A DNA stretch of 45,639 nucleotides from a virus. Of this stretch, positions 23,211 to 31,102 are shown one piece after another. The DNA lies in IMG/VR virus record IMGVR_UViG_3300045885_000140, positions 1 to 45,639 of that record. One strand, given 5' to 3'. Under the pieces are notes generated by a model that saw only the letters and a list, made by a program, of their open reading frames with translations, made no database searches and was not told the origin of the DNA. Each line of letters opens with the position of its first letter. Positions within the stretch are counted from its first letter, which is position 1. The translations under genes and the position numbers were made by a program.

Positions 23211-23513
23211 ATGAACGCCAACCTCAAAGCCACCCTCCGCAACGAAGCAACCGCCGAAGCCGCCGTGCGCGCCATCCGCCACGAGCTGCGCGTGACCCGC
23301 GCCCGCCACAGCCTCGTCGAGGAAGTAATGGGCGTGGTCTACGGCTCGATCCGCAACGTGAGCGACACCCGCCGGCAAGAGCCGGTGCGCATGGCCGAGC
23401 AGGGCGCGGACATCGAGCTGCTGATCGGAGGTATCGAGGTGATGCTCTGGGACGCCAAAGCCCTAGAGATCCCCGCCAACGTCGTCGCGTGGTTCGCGCG
23501 TCGCGGCATCTAA
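23211..23513 (+). CDS. Early protein, unknown function
   Basis: 100 residues, helical and Arg/Ala-rich (NEATAEAAVRAIRHELRVTR, ADIELLIGGIEVMLWDAKAL). It has its own promoter and the leader ACGGAGCTGACAG. No family recognised. Confidence 0.7.
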   Translation: MNANLKATLRNEATAEAAVRAIRHELRVTRARHSLVEEVMGVVYGSIRNVSDTRRQEPVRMAEQGADIELLIGGIEVMLWDAKALEIPANVVAWFARRGI

Positions 23514-23522
23514 AGCTCCCCT

Positions 23523-23528
23523 TACCAT
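23523..23528 (+). promoter_or_regulatory. Orphan -10-like element (TACCAT)
   Basis: CTTACCATACG is identical to the -10 region of the promoter at 20518, but no TTGACA is found 17 bases upstream. The leader that follows (CTCAACGCAACACC) also resembles the leader at 23178. It may be a decayed or activator-dependent promoter duplicate. Confidence 0.4.
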
Positions 23529-23567
23529 ACGCCTACCTCAACGCAACACCTAACGGAGACTGACACC

Positions 23568-23810
23568 ATGAAATACCGCATCGAACGCACTGGCACCGAC
23601 ATCCGCAACGAGATCTACACCGACGACTACGCGACCGCCATCGTCGTCGCCAACGCGCTGGCCCGCGACCTGCGTGGCACCAGCATGGGCGTGCTGGTCG
23701 TGCGCACCGAGACCAACCGCGTCGCTCGCTCCTTCATGTTCAAGAAGGGCGCGCGCAAGGCGTGCAGCGTCCGGGGCTTGGACGGCACCATCCTCGTCGC
23801 GGGCGAGTAG
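23568..23810 (+). CDS. Small early protein, unknown function
   Basis: 80 residues with an alternating strand-helix pattern (MKYRIERTGTDIRNEIYTDD, ATAIVVANALARDLRG, MGVLVVRTETNRVARSFMF). It follows the leader ACGGAGACTGACACC. No family recognised. Confidence 0.7.
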   Translation: MKYRIERTGTDIRNEIYTDDYATAIVVANALARDLRGTSMGVLVVRTETNRVARSFMFKKGARKACSVRGLDGTILVAGE

Positions 23811-23836
23811 CCCCAACCCCAGCCGGAGACTGACCC

Positions 23837-24484
23837 ATGAAGAACTCAGCAGCACTGAAGAAGCCGGCCACGGCGGTGAAGTTCGAGACGCGCGAGCAGT
23901 GGCTGCAGGCGGCTCTGCCGCTCCTGCAGCGCGACGTGTTCGGCAAGCACGGCCTGACGATCCCGACCGACGCGAAGGTCGCCTGCTCGTGGCCCGGCGG
24001 CGGCAGCGCCCGCAAGCGCATCGGCGAGTGCTGGGCGCGCAAGGCCAGCTCCGCGAACATCAACGAGATGTTCATCTCGCCGAAGATCGAAGACGTGGCC
24101 GGCGCGTTCGGTGCGCTGGCGGTGCTCGTCCACGAGTGCATCCACGCGATCGACGACTGCGCCAACGGCCACAAGAAGGCCTTCAAGCGCATGGCGAAGG
24201 ACGTGGGCCTCGAAGGCAAGGCCACCTCGACGAGCGCCTCGGAGGGCCTGCAGGGCGTCCTGAAGGCCATCGCCGCGGAGCTGGGCACCTACCCGCACCG
24301 GGCGCTCAACCTGTCGATGCGGAAGGTCCAGAAGACCTACCTCGTGAAGTGCGGTTGCCCGGTCTGCACCGCGACGTGGCGCATCACCCAGCAGTGGATC
24401 GACCGCGCCGAGGGCGGCACCCTGTTCTGCCCGATCTGCGGGAGCGACGAGGCGGTGGCCGAGTCCGGTGGGGGTGACGAGTAA
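23837..24484 (+). CDS. SprT-like zinc metalloprotease
   Basis: 215 residues. VLVHECIHAIDDCANGHKKA contains the metalloprotease motif His99-Glu100-x2-His103, with a further His downstream (GHKKAFKRM) as third ligand. A C-terminal zinc ribbon has Cys169, Cys171 and Cys174 paired with Cys195 and Cys198 (KCGCPVC, FCPICG). SprT/Spartan-type proteins remove DNA-protein crosslinks; in phages they accompany replication or recombination modules. It precedes the SNF2 helicase here, which fits a DNA-repair or host-protein removal role. Confidence 0.85.
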   Translation: MKNSAALKKPATAVKFETREQWLQAALPLLQRDVFGKHGLTIPTDAKVACSWPGGGSARKRIGECWARKASSANINEMFISPKIEDVAGAFGALAVLVHECIHAIDDCANGHKKAFKRMAKDVGLEGKATSTSASEGLQGVLKAIAAELGTYPHRALNLSMRKVQKTYLVKCGCPVCTATWRITQQWIDRAEGGTLFCPICGSDEAVAESGGGDE

Positions 24485-24494
24485 TCGTCAGCGT

Positions 24495-24502
24495 CTTTAA
24501 AG
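24495..24502. promoter_or_regulatory. CTTTAAAG palindrome upstream of the helicase promoter
   Basis: Intergenic copy ending 11 bases before the -35 hexamer of the promoter for the SNF2 helicase gene. Confidence 0.75.
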
Positions 24503-24513
24503 GATGGGGGTGC

Positions 24514-24542
24514 TTGACAGGCCCCCGACCTTCCCTTACCAT
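24514..24542 (+). promoter_or_regulatory. Early sigma70-type promoter for the recombination module
   Basis: TTGACA (24514-24519), 17-bp spacer, TACCAT (24537-24542), preceded by GGTGC. The transcript would begin in the conserved GGCACTACCTGACA segment shared with 19699. Confidence 0.82.
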
Positions 24543-24545
24543 GCA

Positions 24546-24559
24546 GGCACTACCTGACA
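24546..24559 (+). repeat. Conserved initial transcribed sequence, copy 2
   Basis: Identical to 19699-19712 and at the same distance from its promoter. Confidence 0.7.
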
Positions 24560-24581
24560 TCAACCAACTGGAGCCTGACAA

Positions 24582-26564
24582 GTGCAACTGACCTACACCG
24601 AAGGCCGCTTCATCGCGAAGTGCGCGTTCGAGCACAAGGACATCGTCAAGGGCGCCGGCTTCCGCTGGAACGCCACCGAGCGCGTCTGGTACACCGAGAA
24701 CTTCGACAACGCGAGCAAGATCGCCGCGATCGTCGGCGTCGAGGTGTCGGACGAGCTGCGCGCCGAGCTGGCCGAGCGCGCCCGCGTCGCCGCCGAGAAC
24801 ATGAAGGCCTCGCGGGCGGTTGATGCCGTCGGCATCGACCTGCCCGTGCCCGATGGCCTTGCCTACCGTCCGTTCCAGAAGGCTGGCATCGCTTACGGCG
24901 CGAGCAAGCCCGGCGTGCTGATCGCCGACGAGATGGGCCTCGGCAAGACGGTGCAGGCGATCGGCATCGCGAACCTGATGGGCACGGCCGCGAAGCCGGT
25001 CCTGATCGTCTGCCCGGCGTCGCTGAAGCTCAACTGGCAGCGCGAGTGGGCGCGCTGGAGCACGACCAAGATGTCGGTCGCCGTCGTCTCCGGCAAGTCG
25101 GGCGATCTGCCGAAGGCCGACGTGGTGATCATCAACTACGATCTGATCACCGCGCGTCAGGAGCAGCTCAGCGCCGTGAAGTGGGGGCTGCTGATCGCCG
25201 ACGAGGCGCACTACGCGAAGAACCCCGGCGCGAAGCGCACCAAGGCGCTGTTCGGCGCTAACTTTAAAGGCGGCATCAGCGCGGTGAAGAGGGTCTTCCT
25301 CACCGGCACCCCGATGCCCAACCGGCCGTTTGAAATGTGGCCGCTCGTCGCCGCGCTCGACCCGACCGGCCTCGGTGCGCACGAGTACAAGTTCAAGATG
25401 CGCTACTGCGCGCCGGAGAAGATCCACGTCCCCGGTCGCGGCTACGTCACGCAGTTCAAGGGCGCCTCGAACCTCGAAGAGCTGCAGGCGAAGCTGCGCT
25501 CCTCGATCATGGTTCGCCGGCTCAAGAGCGAGGTGCTCACCGAGCTGCCGCCGAAGACGCGCCAGATCGTGCCGTTCGCGATCGACAGCGCCGGCACCGC
25601 CAAGCTCGTCGAGGGCGAGCTGAAGGCCTTCGCGAAGTACGAGGCGCTGGAGCGCGCGATCGAGGATGCGAAGGCGCAAGGCTTCGCCGACAAGGTCGCC
25701 AAGCTCAACGACCAGCTCAACGTCGCGTTCGCCGAGATGAGCGACTGCCGCGTGCAGGTCGCGCTCGCGAAGCTCCCGCAGGTGGTCGAGGCACTCGAAG
25801 ACGCGATCGAGTCCGGCAAGGTGATCTGCTTCGCGCACCATCAGGTCGTCGTGCAAAAGATCATGGCGCACTTCGGTGAGCGCGCGGTGAAGGTGGACGG
25901 CTCGATGAAGATGGCCGAGCGTCAGGCGAGCGTCGATCGCTTCCAGAAGGACGACAGCGTGCGCCTCTTCGTCGGCTCGATCTACGCGGCCTCGGAAGGT
26001 CTGACGCTGACCGCGTCGAGCCACGTCGTGTTCGCCGAGCTGGACTGGGTGCCGGCGAAGATGTCGCAGGCCGAAGACCGCGCGCACCGCATCGGGCAGA
26101 TCGACAACGTGCTCGTGCAGCACCTCGTGCTCGACAACTCGCTCGACGCGCGCATGGCGAAGACGCTGATCGAGAAGCAGGAGGTGATCGACCGCGCGCT
26201 CGACCGCGAGATCCCGGTCAAGGAGCAGACGCAAGCTGTCCCGAAGGTGCTGCCGCCGGTCGTGAAGCGCGAAGAGAAGAAGCCGGTCGATACGAAGATC
26301 TCGCGCGACTTCCCCGCCGCGCGCATCGCCGCGATCCACGAGGGCCTGAAGATCCTCGCCGGCCTCGACTTCGATCGCGCGACCGAGTTGAACGGCGTCG
26401 GCTTCAACAAGCTTGACAACCAGATCGGGCACTCGCTCGCGAAGGCGATCGAGCTGTCGCCCCGGCAGGCCGCGCTGGGCTACCGCATCGTCTGCAAGTA
26501 CCACCGCCAGCTCGGTGCGGAACTGATGGGGCGCATCAAAGTCACAGAGACGGAGGCAGCATGA
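24582..26564 (+). CDS. SNF2-family helicase, SMARCAL1-like
   Basis: 660 residues from GTG 24582 after the leader TGGAGCCTGACAA. The N-terminal 60 residues (GRFIAKCAFEHKDIVKGAGF, WYTENFDNASKIA) resemble the small DNA-binding domain of SMARCAL1-like proteins. The motor shows motif I DEMGLGKTVQ near residue 115, motif II LLIADEAHYAKN, motif III LTGTPMPNRP, motif V YAASEGLTLTASSHVVFAEL and motif VI EDRAHRIGQ. The C-terminal 110 residues are phage-specific. Related enzymes remodel forks and anneal strands; here it starts the recombination module. It contains a CTTTAAAG site encoding Asn-Phe-Lys. Confidence 0.92.
   Translation: MQLTYTEGRFIAKCAFEHKDIVKGAGFRWNATERVWYTENFDNASKIAAIVGVEVSDELRAELAERARVAAENMKASRAVDAVGIDLPVPDGLAYRPFQKAGIAYGASKPGVLIADEMGLGKTVQAIGIANLMGTAAKPVLIVCPASLKLNWQREWARWSTTKMSVAVVSGKSGDLPKADVVIINYDLITARQEQLSAVKWGLLIADEAHYAKNPGAKRTKALFGANFKGGISAVKRVFLTGTPMPNRPFEMWPLVAALDPTGLGAHEYKFKMRYCAPEKIHVPGRGYVTQFKGASNLEELQAKLRSSIMVRRLKSEVLTELPPKTRQIVPFAIDSAGTAKLVEGELKAFAKYEALERAIEDAKAQGFADKVAKLNDQLNVAFAEMSDCRVQVALAKLPQVVEALEDAIESGKVICFAHHQVVVQKIMAHFGERAVKVDGSMKMAERQASVDRFQKDDSVRLFVGSIYAASEGLTLTASSHVVFAELDWVPAKMSQAEDRAHRIGQIDNVLVQHLVLDNSLDARMAKTLIEKQEVIDRALDREIPVKEQTQAVPKVLPPVVKREEKKPVDTKISRDFPAARIAAIHEGLKILAGLDFDRATELNGVGFNKLDNQIGHSLAKAIELSPRQAALGYRIVCKYHRQLGAELMGRIKVTETEAA
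25262..25269. promoter_or_regulatory. CTTTAAAG palindrome, coding copy
   Basis: Lies in the SNF2 helicase gene as Phe(TTT)-Lys(AAA); a nearby Phe-Lys in the same gene (about 25391) uses TTC-AAG. Confidence 0.7.
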
Positions 26565-26827
26565 CGAACGACGCGAGGGCGAAGGCCCTCGCCATCGCCC
26601 GGCGGCGCATCAAGCGCCTGCCGGCCGGCGAGGAGGTGAGATCGAGTGACGTGCGCGGCTGGTGCTATCAGGAAGGCATCGACCTCGGCGACGACGAGCG
26701 CACGACCGTGGGCCCGCTGATGGTGGAGCTGAAGAACGCGGGCCTGCTGGCGAACGACGGATACGCGAAGCGCACAGCGCCAGCTCGCGGCATCTGCACC
26801 CGGTGGCGCGTGAGAGGGAGACTATGA
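26561..26827 (+). CDS. Small winged-helix-like protein, unknown function
   Basis: 88 residues, basic. AKALAIARRRIKRLPAGEEV then SSDVRGWCYQEGI then VGPLMVELKNAGLLANDGYA looks like a winged helix with a recognition helix and wing. It overlaps the helicase stop by ATGA and the next gene by ATGA, so it is part of the recombination operon. Confidence 0.65.
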   Translation: MTNDARAKALAIARRRIKRLPAGEEVRSSDVRGWCYQEGIDLGDDERTTVGPLMVELKNAGLLANDGYAKRTAPARGICTRWRVRGRL

Positions 26828-27000
26828 TGCCACGAGACTACAACGCCATCATCGGACGAATGACCAGAGAGGATATGCAGGCCATGCTTGCGCAGCTCCT
26901 CCCGCAGATGAACATCGAAGACGTGGTCGGGGCGATCAACGAGAACCTCGACACCAACGATCGCGACGAGATCCTCGCCTCGGTGAACGGGAGCGAGTGA
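26824..27000 (+). CDS. Small helical protein, unknown function
   Basis: 58 residues (DYNAIIGRMTREDMQAMLAQ, VVGAINENLDTNDRDEIL). ATGA overlap upstream and TGATG overlap downstream. GAGGGAG lies before the start. No family recognised. Confidence 0.65.
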   Translation: MMPRDYNAIIGRMTREDMQAMLAQLLPQMNIEDVVGAINENLDTNDRDEILASVNGSE

Positions 27001-27185
27001 TGCGGTTCCGGTTCACCGTTGACGTAGAGGTGGAGCGCACGCAGGGCAAGTTCGCTGCGCGCGAGGAGATCGCCGCGAAGCTACTGGAGGCGATCGAGGA
27101 TGCGAACCCCAACGACATCTCGACCGATGCCGATGCCGAGTACAGCGTGTCGAGCTGGGAGACAACCGAGGAGGAAGTGAAGTGA
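27000..27185 (+). CDS. Small acidic protein, unknown function
   Basis: 61 residues, beginning with a beta strand (MRFRFTVDVEVERTQG), then a helix (AREEIAAKLLEAIEDA) and an acidic tail. This strand-helix-strand layout is frequent in phage recombination operons. TGATG and GTGA couplings on either side. Confidence 0.65.
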   Translation: MRFRFTVDVEVERTQGKFAAREEIAAKLLEAIEDANPNDISTDADAEYSVSSWETTEEEVK

Positions 27186-27595
27186 ACCAGATGAGACGCT
27201 TCGACGAGATGACGCAGATCGAGCTGTCCGAGCTGTGGGTCAACACCAAGGCCGAGGAGCAGGCAGCAACAGCACTGCGCTACGCGATCGAGGAGGAGCT
27301 GCTGAAGAAGATGGACGAGCTGCCGGACCCGGAGGCAAGCAAGACCTACCGGATCGGAAGCTTTAAAGTGACAGTCAAGCGCAGCCAGACATACACGCTT
27401 GACAAGCAGGCGGACCTTGACTCACTATGCGCTCCACTACCCGCTGAGCTACGGCCGATCAAGCGATCGCTGGACCCCACGGGACTGAAGTGGCTGCGCG
27501 AGAACCGCCCAGAGCTGTACGCGAAGATCGCGAAGGGCATCAGCGTGAAGCCTGCGAAGACGAACGTGAGCATCACACTAACCGAGGAACCGTGA
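27182..27595 (+). CDS. Recombination-operon protein upstream of Sak4, unknown function
   Basis: 137 residues from GTG 27182 (GTGA overlap). A long N-terminal helix (AATALRYAIEEELLKKMDEL) is followed by a short beta region (SKTYRIGSFKVTVKRSQTYT) and a C-terminal segment ending VSITLTEEP. Proteins of this size and layout often precede Sak4 ATPases in phages, probably as partners. A CTTTAAAG site encodes Ser-Phe-Lys. Confidence 0.7.
   Translation: MNQMRRFDEMTQIELSELWVNTKAEEQAATALRYAIEEELLKKMDELPDPEASKTYRIGSFKVTVKRSQTYTLDKQADLDSLCAPLPAELRPIKRSLDPTGLKWLRENRPELYAKIAKGISVKPAKTNVSITLTEEP
27361..27368. promoter_or_regulatory. CTTTAAAG palindrome, coding copy
   Basis: Encodes Phe-Lys in the gene at 27182-27595. 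Confidence 0.7.
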
Positions 27596-27598
27596 GCC

Positions 27599-28357
27599 GT
27601 GGCAATCGACCTGAAGAAGCTGAAGAAGTCCAACTCGCTGAAGCCTCCGAGGATCGTGCTCTACGGCCCGCACGGGCTGGGCAAGTCCACCTTCGGTGCG
27701 AGCGCGCCTGATCCGATCTTCACCTGTACCGAGGATGGCCTCGGCGCCATCAGCACCACCTCGTTCCCTCTGGCGACGCACTGGACGCACGTCGTCGAGC
27801 AGATCGACTCGCTGCTCACACAGCAGCACAAGTTCCGCACCTACGTCGTGGACACGATCGACTGGCTGGAGCCGCTCATCTGGGCCGAGACGTGCCGGCG
27901 CCTGAACGTCACCAACATCGAGGCGCCCGGCTACGGCAAGGGCTACCTCGAAGCAGCGAACGTCTGGCGCGAGTTCCTGCAGGGGCTGAACGTCCTGCGC
28001 GATGAGAAGGGCATGATGGTGATCCTGCTCGCGCACACTGAGATCAAGCGCTTCGACTCGCCGGAGACGGAGCCGTACGACCGCTACCAGATCAAGCTGC
28101 ACAAGCGCGCGGCGGAGCTGGTGCAGGAGTGGGCCGACGCGGTGCTCTTCGCGAACTACCGCACCATCGTGCAGAAGACCGATGTCGGCTTCAACAAGAA
28201 GGCAACTCGCGGCGTCACGACGGGCGAGCGCCTGATCTACACCGCAGAGCGTCCGTCCGCTCTGGGCAAGAATCGCTACTCGTTACCGCCCGAGCTTCCG
28301 CTCTCGTGGGATGCGTTCAGCGACGCACTGTCGTCCGCGTTCTCAAATCAACCTTAG
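27599..28357 (+). CDS. Sak4-like RecA-fold recombination ATPase
   Basis: 252 residues from GTG 27599. Walker A is LYGPHGLGKST near residue 25, followed by the family-typical APDPIFTCTEDGL. Walker B is TYVVDTIDWLEPL near 85. GMMVILLAHTEIKRFDSPET is the sensor/loop region. The layout matches phage Sak4 (AAA_24) proteins, RecA-like single-strand annealing/exchange ATPases that work with a dedicated ssDNA-binding protein, here the next gene. Together with the downstream nuclease it forms a complete recombination set. Confidence 0.87.
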   Translation: MAIDLKKLKKSNSLKPPRIVLYGPHGLGKSTFGASAPDPIFTCTEDGLGAISTTSFPLATHWTHVVEQIDSLLTQQHKFRTYVVDTIDWLEPLIWAETCRRLNVTNIEAPGYGKGYLEAANVWREFLQGLNVLRDEKGMMVILLAHTEIKRFDSPETEPYDRYQIKLHKRAAELVQEWADAVLFANYRTIVQKTDVGFNKKATRGVTTGERLIYTAERPSALGKNRYSLPPELPLSWDAFSDALSSAFSNQP

Positions 28358-28369
28358 GAATCTACACCG

Positions 28370-28870
28370 ATGAACTTCGAGCTTCCCGACACCACCGACA
28401 TCGAGCCGCGCGTACCGTTCGAGCCGATCCCCGCCGGCAAGTACCTCGCGATGATCACCGACATCGCTGAGCCGGTCACGACCAAGAGCGGCACCGGCTC
28501 GTATATGCCGATCGAGCTGACCATCCTCGACGGCGAGCACAAGAACCGCAAGGTGTTCGATCGCCTGAACCTGTGGAACCCGAGCGCGCCGGCGAGCGAG
28601 ATCGCGCACCGCACGCTGTCAGCCATCAAGGTGGCAGTCGGCGCCGCGCCGCATGAGAAGAACCCGGCCGCGCTGATGAACAAGCCGCTGGTGGTCACCG
28701 TCAAGCTCACCCAGCAGGAGGGGTACAACCCGAAGAACGACGTGACTGGCTACGGCCCAGCCGACCAGAAGGCGTCTGCGCCCGCTCGCCCGGCCCCCGC
28801 TCGCCCGCCGGTGCAGGCGCCGCCAGCGCCCGCGCAGGCGGCGGCTACCAAGGCGCCTTGGAAGCGTTAG
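28370..28870 (+). CDS. DUF669-type ssDNA-binding protein (Sak4 partner)
   Basis: 166 residues. The OB-like core contains FEPIPAGKYLAMITDIAEPV, SYMPIELTILDGEHKNRKVF, DRLNLWNPSAPASEIAHRTL and a late MNKPLVVTVKLTQQEGYN. The C-terminus is a Pro/Ala-rich linker ending WKR. DUF669 proteins replace SSB in Sak4-containing phages. Located 12 bases after the Sak4 stop. The linker end is basic rather than the acidic tip seen in bacterial SSB. Confidence 0.85.
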   Translation: MNFELPDTTDIEPRVPFEPIPAGKYLAMITDIAEPVTTKSGTGSYMPIELTILDGEHKNRKVFDRLNLWNPSAPASEIAHRTLSAIKVAVGAAPHEKNPAALMNKPLVVTVKLTQQEGYNPKNDVTGYGPADQKASAPARPAPARPPVQAPPAPAQAAATKAPWKR

Positions 28871-28878
28871 AGCAGTAG

Positions 28879-28921
28879 GCGCTCGTGGCCCGAATCCCGA
28901 TCTGGTCAAGACCACGAGCGC
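28879..28921 (+). other. Inverted repeat between ssDNA-binding and nuclease genes
   Basis: GCGCTCGTGG (28879-28888) and CCACGAGCGC (28912-28921) form a perfect 10-bp stem with a 23-base loop and no T-tract. It may be an RNA processing site or stabiliser between two operon genes with different expression needs. Confidence 0.6.
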
Positions 28922-29030
28922 GTCGTCCGGTGGCTACCTCGACGGCAACGTCATGCTCGACCGCGGACCGCAGCGGGCAAACCCGGCGGCTGGGTGGAAT
29001 GCCCAGCACCTACCACCAACGGAGAACCTG

Positions 29031-30347
29031 ATGGAGCTGCCTGTCACCGACCGCGTCGCCGACGCGATCTACGCGACGTACAAGAATGACGACGAGCAAC
29101 GCGAGTACCTCGGCGCCAGCATCATCGGCGGGCCGTGCAAGCGCCAGCTCTGGTACTCCTTCCGCTGGGCCGTGGCCCCGTCTTTCGACGGGCGCGTGCT
29201 GCGCCTCTTCGACAGCGGCAAGCGCGAAGAGCTGCGCCTGATCGAGGAGCTGCGCAAGGCCGGCATGACCGTCTACGACAACGAAGACGGCAAGCAGATC
29301 GGCTTCCGCGAGGGGCACTTCGGCGGGAGCTGCGACGGCGTGGTCGAGGGCGTGCCCGGCGCGGAGAAGACGCCGCACGTCTTCGAGGCGAAGACGCACA
29401 ACCTGAAGAGCTTCGGTGCGCTGAAGAAGGACGGCGTGAAAAAGTCCAAGCCTGTCCACTACGGTCAGATGCAGACCTACATGGGCAAGCTGGAGCTGAC
29501 GCGCGCGCTCTACGTCGCCGTCTGCAAGGACACCGACGAGATCTACACCGAGCGCGTCTCCTTCGACAAGGCCGAGTACACGCGCCTCTGCAAGGTCGCC
29601 GACTTCGTCATCGGCGCTGAGATCCCGCCCGATCGCGTGAGCGAAGACCCGGCATGGTTCGAGTGCAAGTTCTGTCCGTTCGCCGATGTCTGCCACGGCG
29701 AGACGCTGCCGGTCGTGAGCTGCAGGAGCTGCTCGCACGCGACGCCGAAGGGCGACGGGACGTGGCACTGCGAGCAGTGGAACGACACGATCCCGAGCGT
29801 CGAGGCGCAGCGCGTGGGCTGCGACAAGCACCTCTACATCCCGCAGCTCGTGAGCTTCGGCGAGGTCGCTGACGCCGGCAGCGAGTACGTCGTCTACAGG
29901 CACCGGACGAACGACCAGCACTTCGTCAACGGCACGAGCTTCGAGCACAGCGACGACAACGAGCCGATCCCGGTCTACAGCTCCGCCGAGCTGCGCATTG
30001 CCGGCGCGAGCGGCGCCGCGGACGGGATGCTGCACGCTTTAAAGGCTGAGTTTGGGGCGACGGTCGAGCGCTACGAGCCCGGGAAGTCGCCCGGTGACGG
30101 CGCCGAAGAATCTCTGGCGCCAATCGACATCGGAACGCCGGAACCGATGCCGAAACAACAACCGGCGCAAAGAGAGGGAAGACTGCTATGGCACGAGGCG
30201 AGCGAGACACTGTGGGTGGAGAAGGACACGGCGGGCTACAAGGAGGCGATGGAGTCTGGGGAGTGCGACGACGTGACTGGCATCCCCTCGTGGGAGCAAC
30301 GTTTCGCGCAGCAGTGTACGGAGGAATCTGGATCGGTTGCTGCGTGA
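29031..30347 (+). CDS. Cas4-like PD-(D/E)XK exonuclease
   Basis: 438 residues from ATG 29031, preceded by CGGAGAACCTG; an earlier in-frame ATG lacks a good ribosome site. Residues about 50-180 hold the nuclease core: GGSCDGVVEG (Asp), HVFEAKTHN (Glu-x-Lys) and HYGQMQTYMGKLELTRALYV (Gln motif). A cysteine cluster follows (FECKFCPFADVCHGET, then SCRSCSHA and HCEQW), part of which may bind an Fe-S cluster as in Cas4/AddB-type enzymes. The C-terminal third is phage-specific. It would resect ends for the Sak4/DUF669 pair. A CTTTAAAG site encodes Ala-Leu-Lys. Confidence 0.83.
   Translation: MELPVTDRVADAIYATYKNDDEQREYLGASIIGGPCKRQLWYSFRWAVAPSFDGRVLRLFDSGKREELRLIEELRKAGMTVYDNEDGKQIGFREGHFGGSCDGVVEGVPGAEKTPHVFEAKTHNLKSFGALKKDGVKKSKPVHYGQMQTYMGKLELTRALYVAVCKDTDEIYTERVSFDKAEYTRLCKVADFVIGAEIPPDRVSEDPAWFECKFCPFADVCHGETLPVVSCRSCSHATPKGDGTWHCEQWNDTIPSVEAQRVGCDKHLYIPQLVSFGEVADAGSEYVVYRHRTNDQHFVNGTSFEHSDDNEPIPVYSSAELRIAGASGAADGMLHALKAEFGATVERYEPGKSPGDGAEESLAPIDIGTPEPMPKQQPAQREGRLLWHEASETLWVEKDTAGYKEAMESGECDDVTGIPSWEQRFAQQCTEESGSVAA
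30037..30044. promoter_or_regulatory. CTTTAAAG palindrome, coding copy
   Basis: Lies in the Cas4-like nuclease gene as Leu(TTA)-Lys. Confidence 0.7.
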
Positions 30348-30412
30348 TTTTGGGCTTCATTGCCCGCGTTGGATGGGAGGCCCTGACGTACGGATGGAGG
30401 CTGCTGCCATGA
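30188..30412 (+). CDS. Small membrane protein overlapping the nuclease gene
   Basis: Up to 74 residues; the first 53 codons overlap the nuclease gene in another frame. The C-terminal half carries a clear transmembrane segment (VYGGIWIGCCVILGFIARVG). Its stop overlaps the next ATG (ATGA), which supports translation, but the start is uncertain and could be internal. Function unknown. Confidence 0.5.
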   Translation: MARGERDTVGGEGHGGLQGGDGVWGVRRRDWHPLVGATFRAAVYGGIWIGCCVILGFIARVGWEALTYGWRLLP

Positions 30413-30603
30413 GGGACGAGTACGGTTACCAGATCAGCTCCGTGCGCAGCCTGCCGCCGGGCCCGCCGCTCGACGTGGACCGGCGCAGCTTTAGCGAGAT
30501 CACAATGGACACTGCCTCGAAGCTCGATCTCTTCATCGGGCGCGCGGCGCTCTGGTGCGCGCTGCTGATCCTCGGCGAAGCTATCGCGAGGCTGCTCGCG
30601 TGA
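30409..30603 (+). CDS. Small membrane protein, unknown function
   Basis: 64 residues; a hydrophobic segment near the C-terminus (AALWCALLILGEAIARLLA) suggests one membrane span. ATGA overlap upstream and TGATG overlap downstream. Two adjacent membrane proteins of this type could act together. No family recognised. Confidence 0.65.
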   Translation: MRDEYGYQISSVRSLPPGPPLDVDRRSFSEITMDTASKLDLFIGRAALWCALLILGEAIARLLA

Positions 30604-30836
30604 TGGTCTTCACGCAGGACGTGCCGGTGAGCATCGATGTCACCGACGACGAGGTGATCCAGCGTCTCGAAGAGCGCGGCTACACGGTGTTCAGGTCGGA
30701 AGGCAACGAGCTGAGCCAGTGCCATATCGACGCGCTGCGCGACTGGAGCGACTCACTCGCGCGCTGCGGCTTCGTCGCGATGCCGACGATGGTGCGCGAG
30801 GCGCTCTACCGGATCACCGGGAGGATCTTGCCATGA
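30603..30836 (+). CDS. Small protein, unknown function
   Basis: 77 residues: SIDVTDDEVIQRLEERGYTV at the N-terminus, then a Cys-containing helical stretch. TGATG and ATGA couplings on either side. No family recognised. Confidence 0.65.
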   Translation: MVFTQDVPVSIDVTDDEVIQRLEERGYTVFRSEGNELSQCHIDALRDWSDSLARCGFVAMPTMVREALYRITGRILP

Positions 30837-31102
30837 CCGACCGTGACGCAACTATTGCCGCGCTGGAGCGGGCCACGCAAAACGCGCTGGCAGTGGGGAT
30901 GCTTGCCAAGGTGAAGGGGCACGGTGATGTAATGTCGCAATGCGAAGCCGACGCCGCCCTGATCTCCGCGCACATCGAGAATCTGCGGCAGGCGCAGGAG
31001 GCGTTGCAAGTGCCGCGGCGCGGGTTCATTTTCTATTCTGCCGCCGAACAAATGCCAGAAGGCGCAATCCGTGTCTGGATCATCCCCGCGAGCAAGCCAT
31101 GA
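30833..31102 (+). CDS. Small protein, unknown function
   Basis: 89 residues, helical N-terminus (RDATIAALERATQNALAVGM) then a strand-rich end (RRGFIFYSAAEQMPEG, IRVWIIPASKP). The start ATG overlaps the previous stop and its stop overlaps the next start, both as ATGA. No family recognised. Confidence 0.65.
   Translation: MTDRDATIAALERATQNALAVGMLAKVKGHGDVMSQCEADAALISAHIENLRQAQEALQVPRRGFIFYSAAEQMPEGAIRVWIIPASKP

Noticed and set aside
24384-26504. 706-residue open frame on the minus strand
   Set aside because: It mirrors the SNF2 helicase gene. The sequence is Arg/Asp/Leu-rich without motifs, while the plus frame has all helicase motifs.
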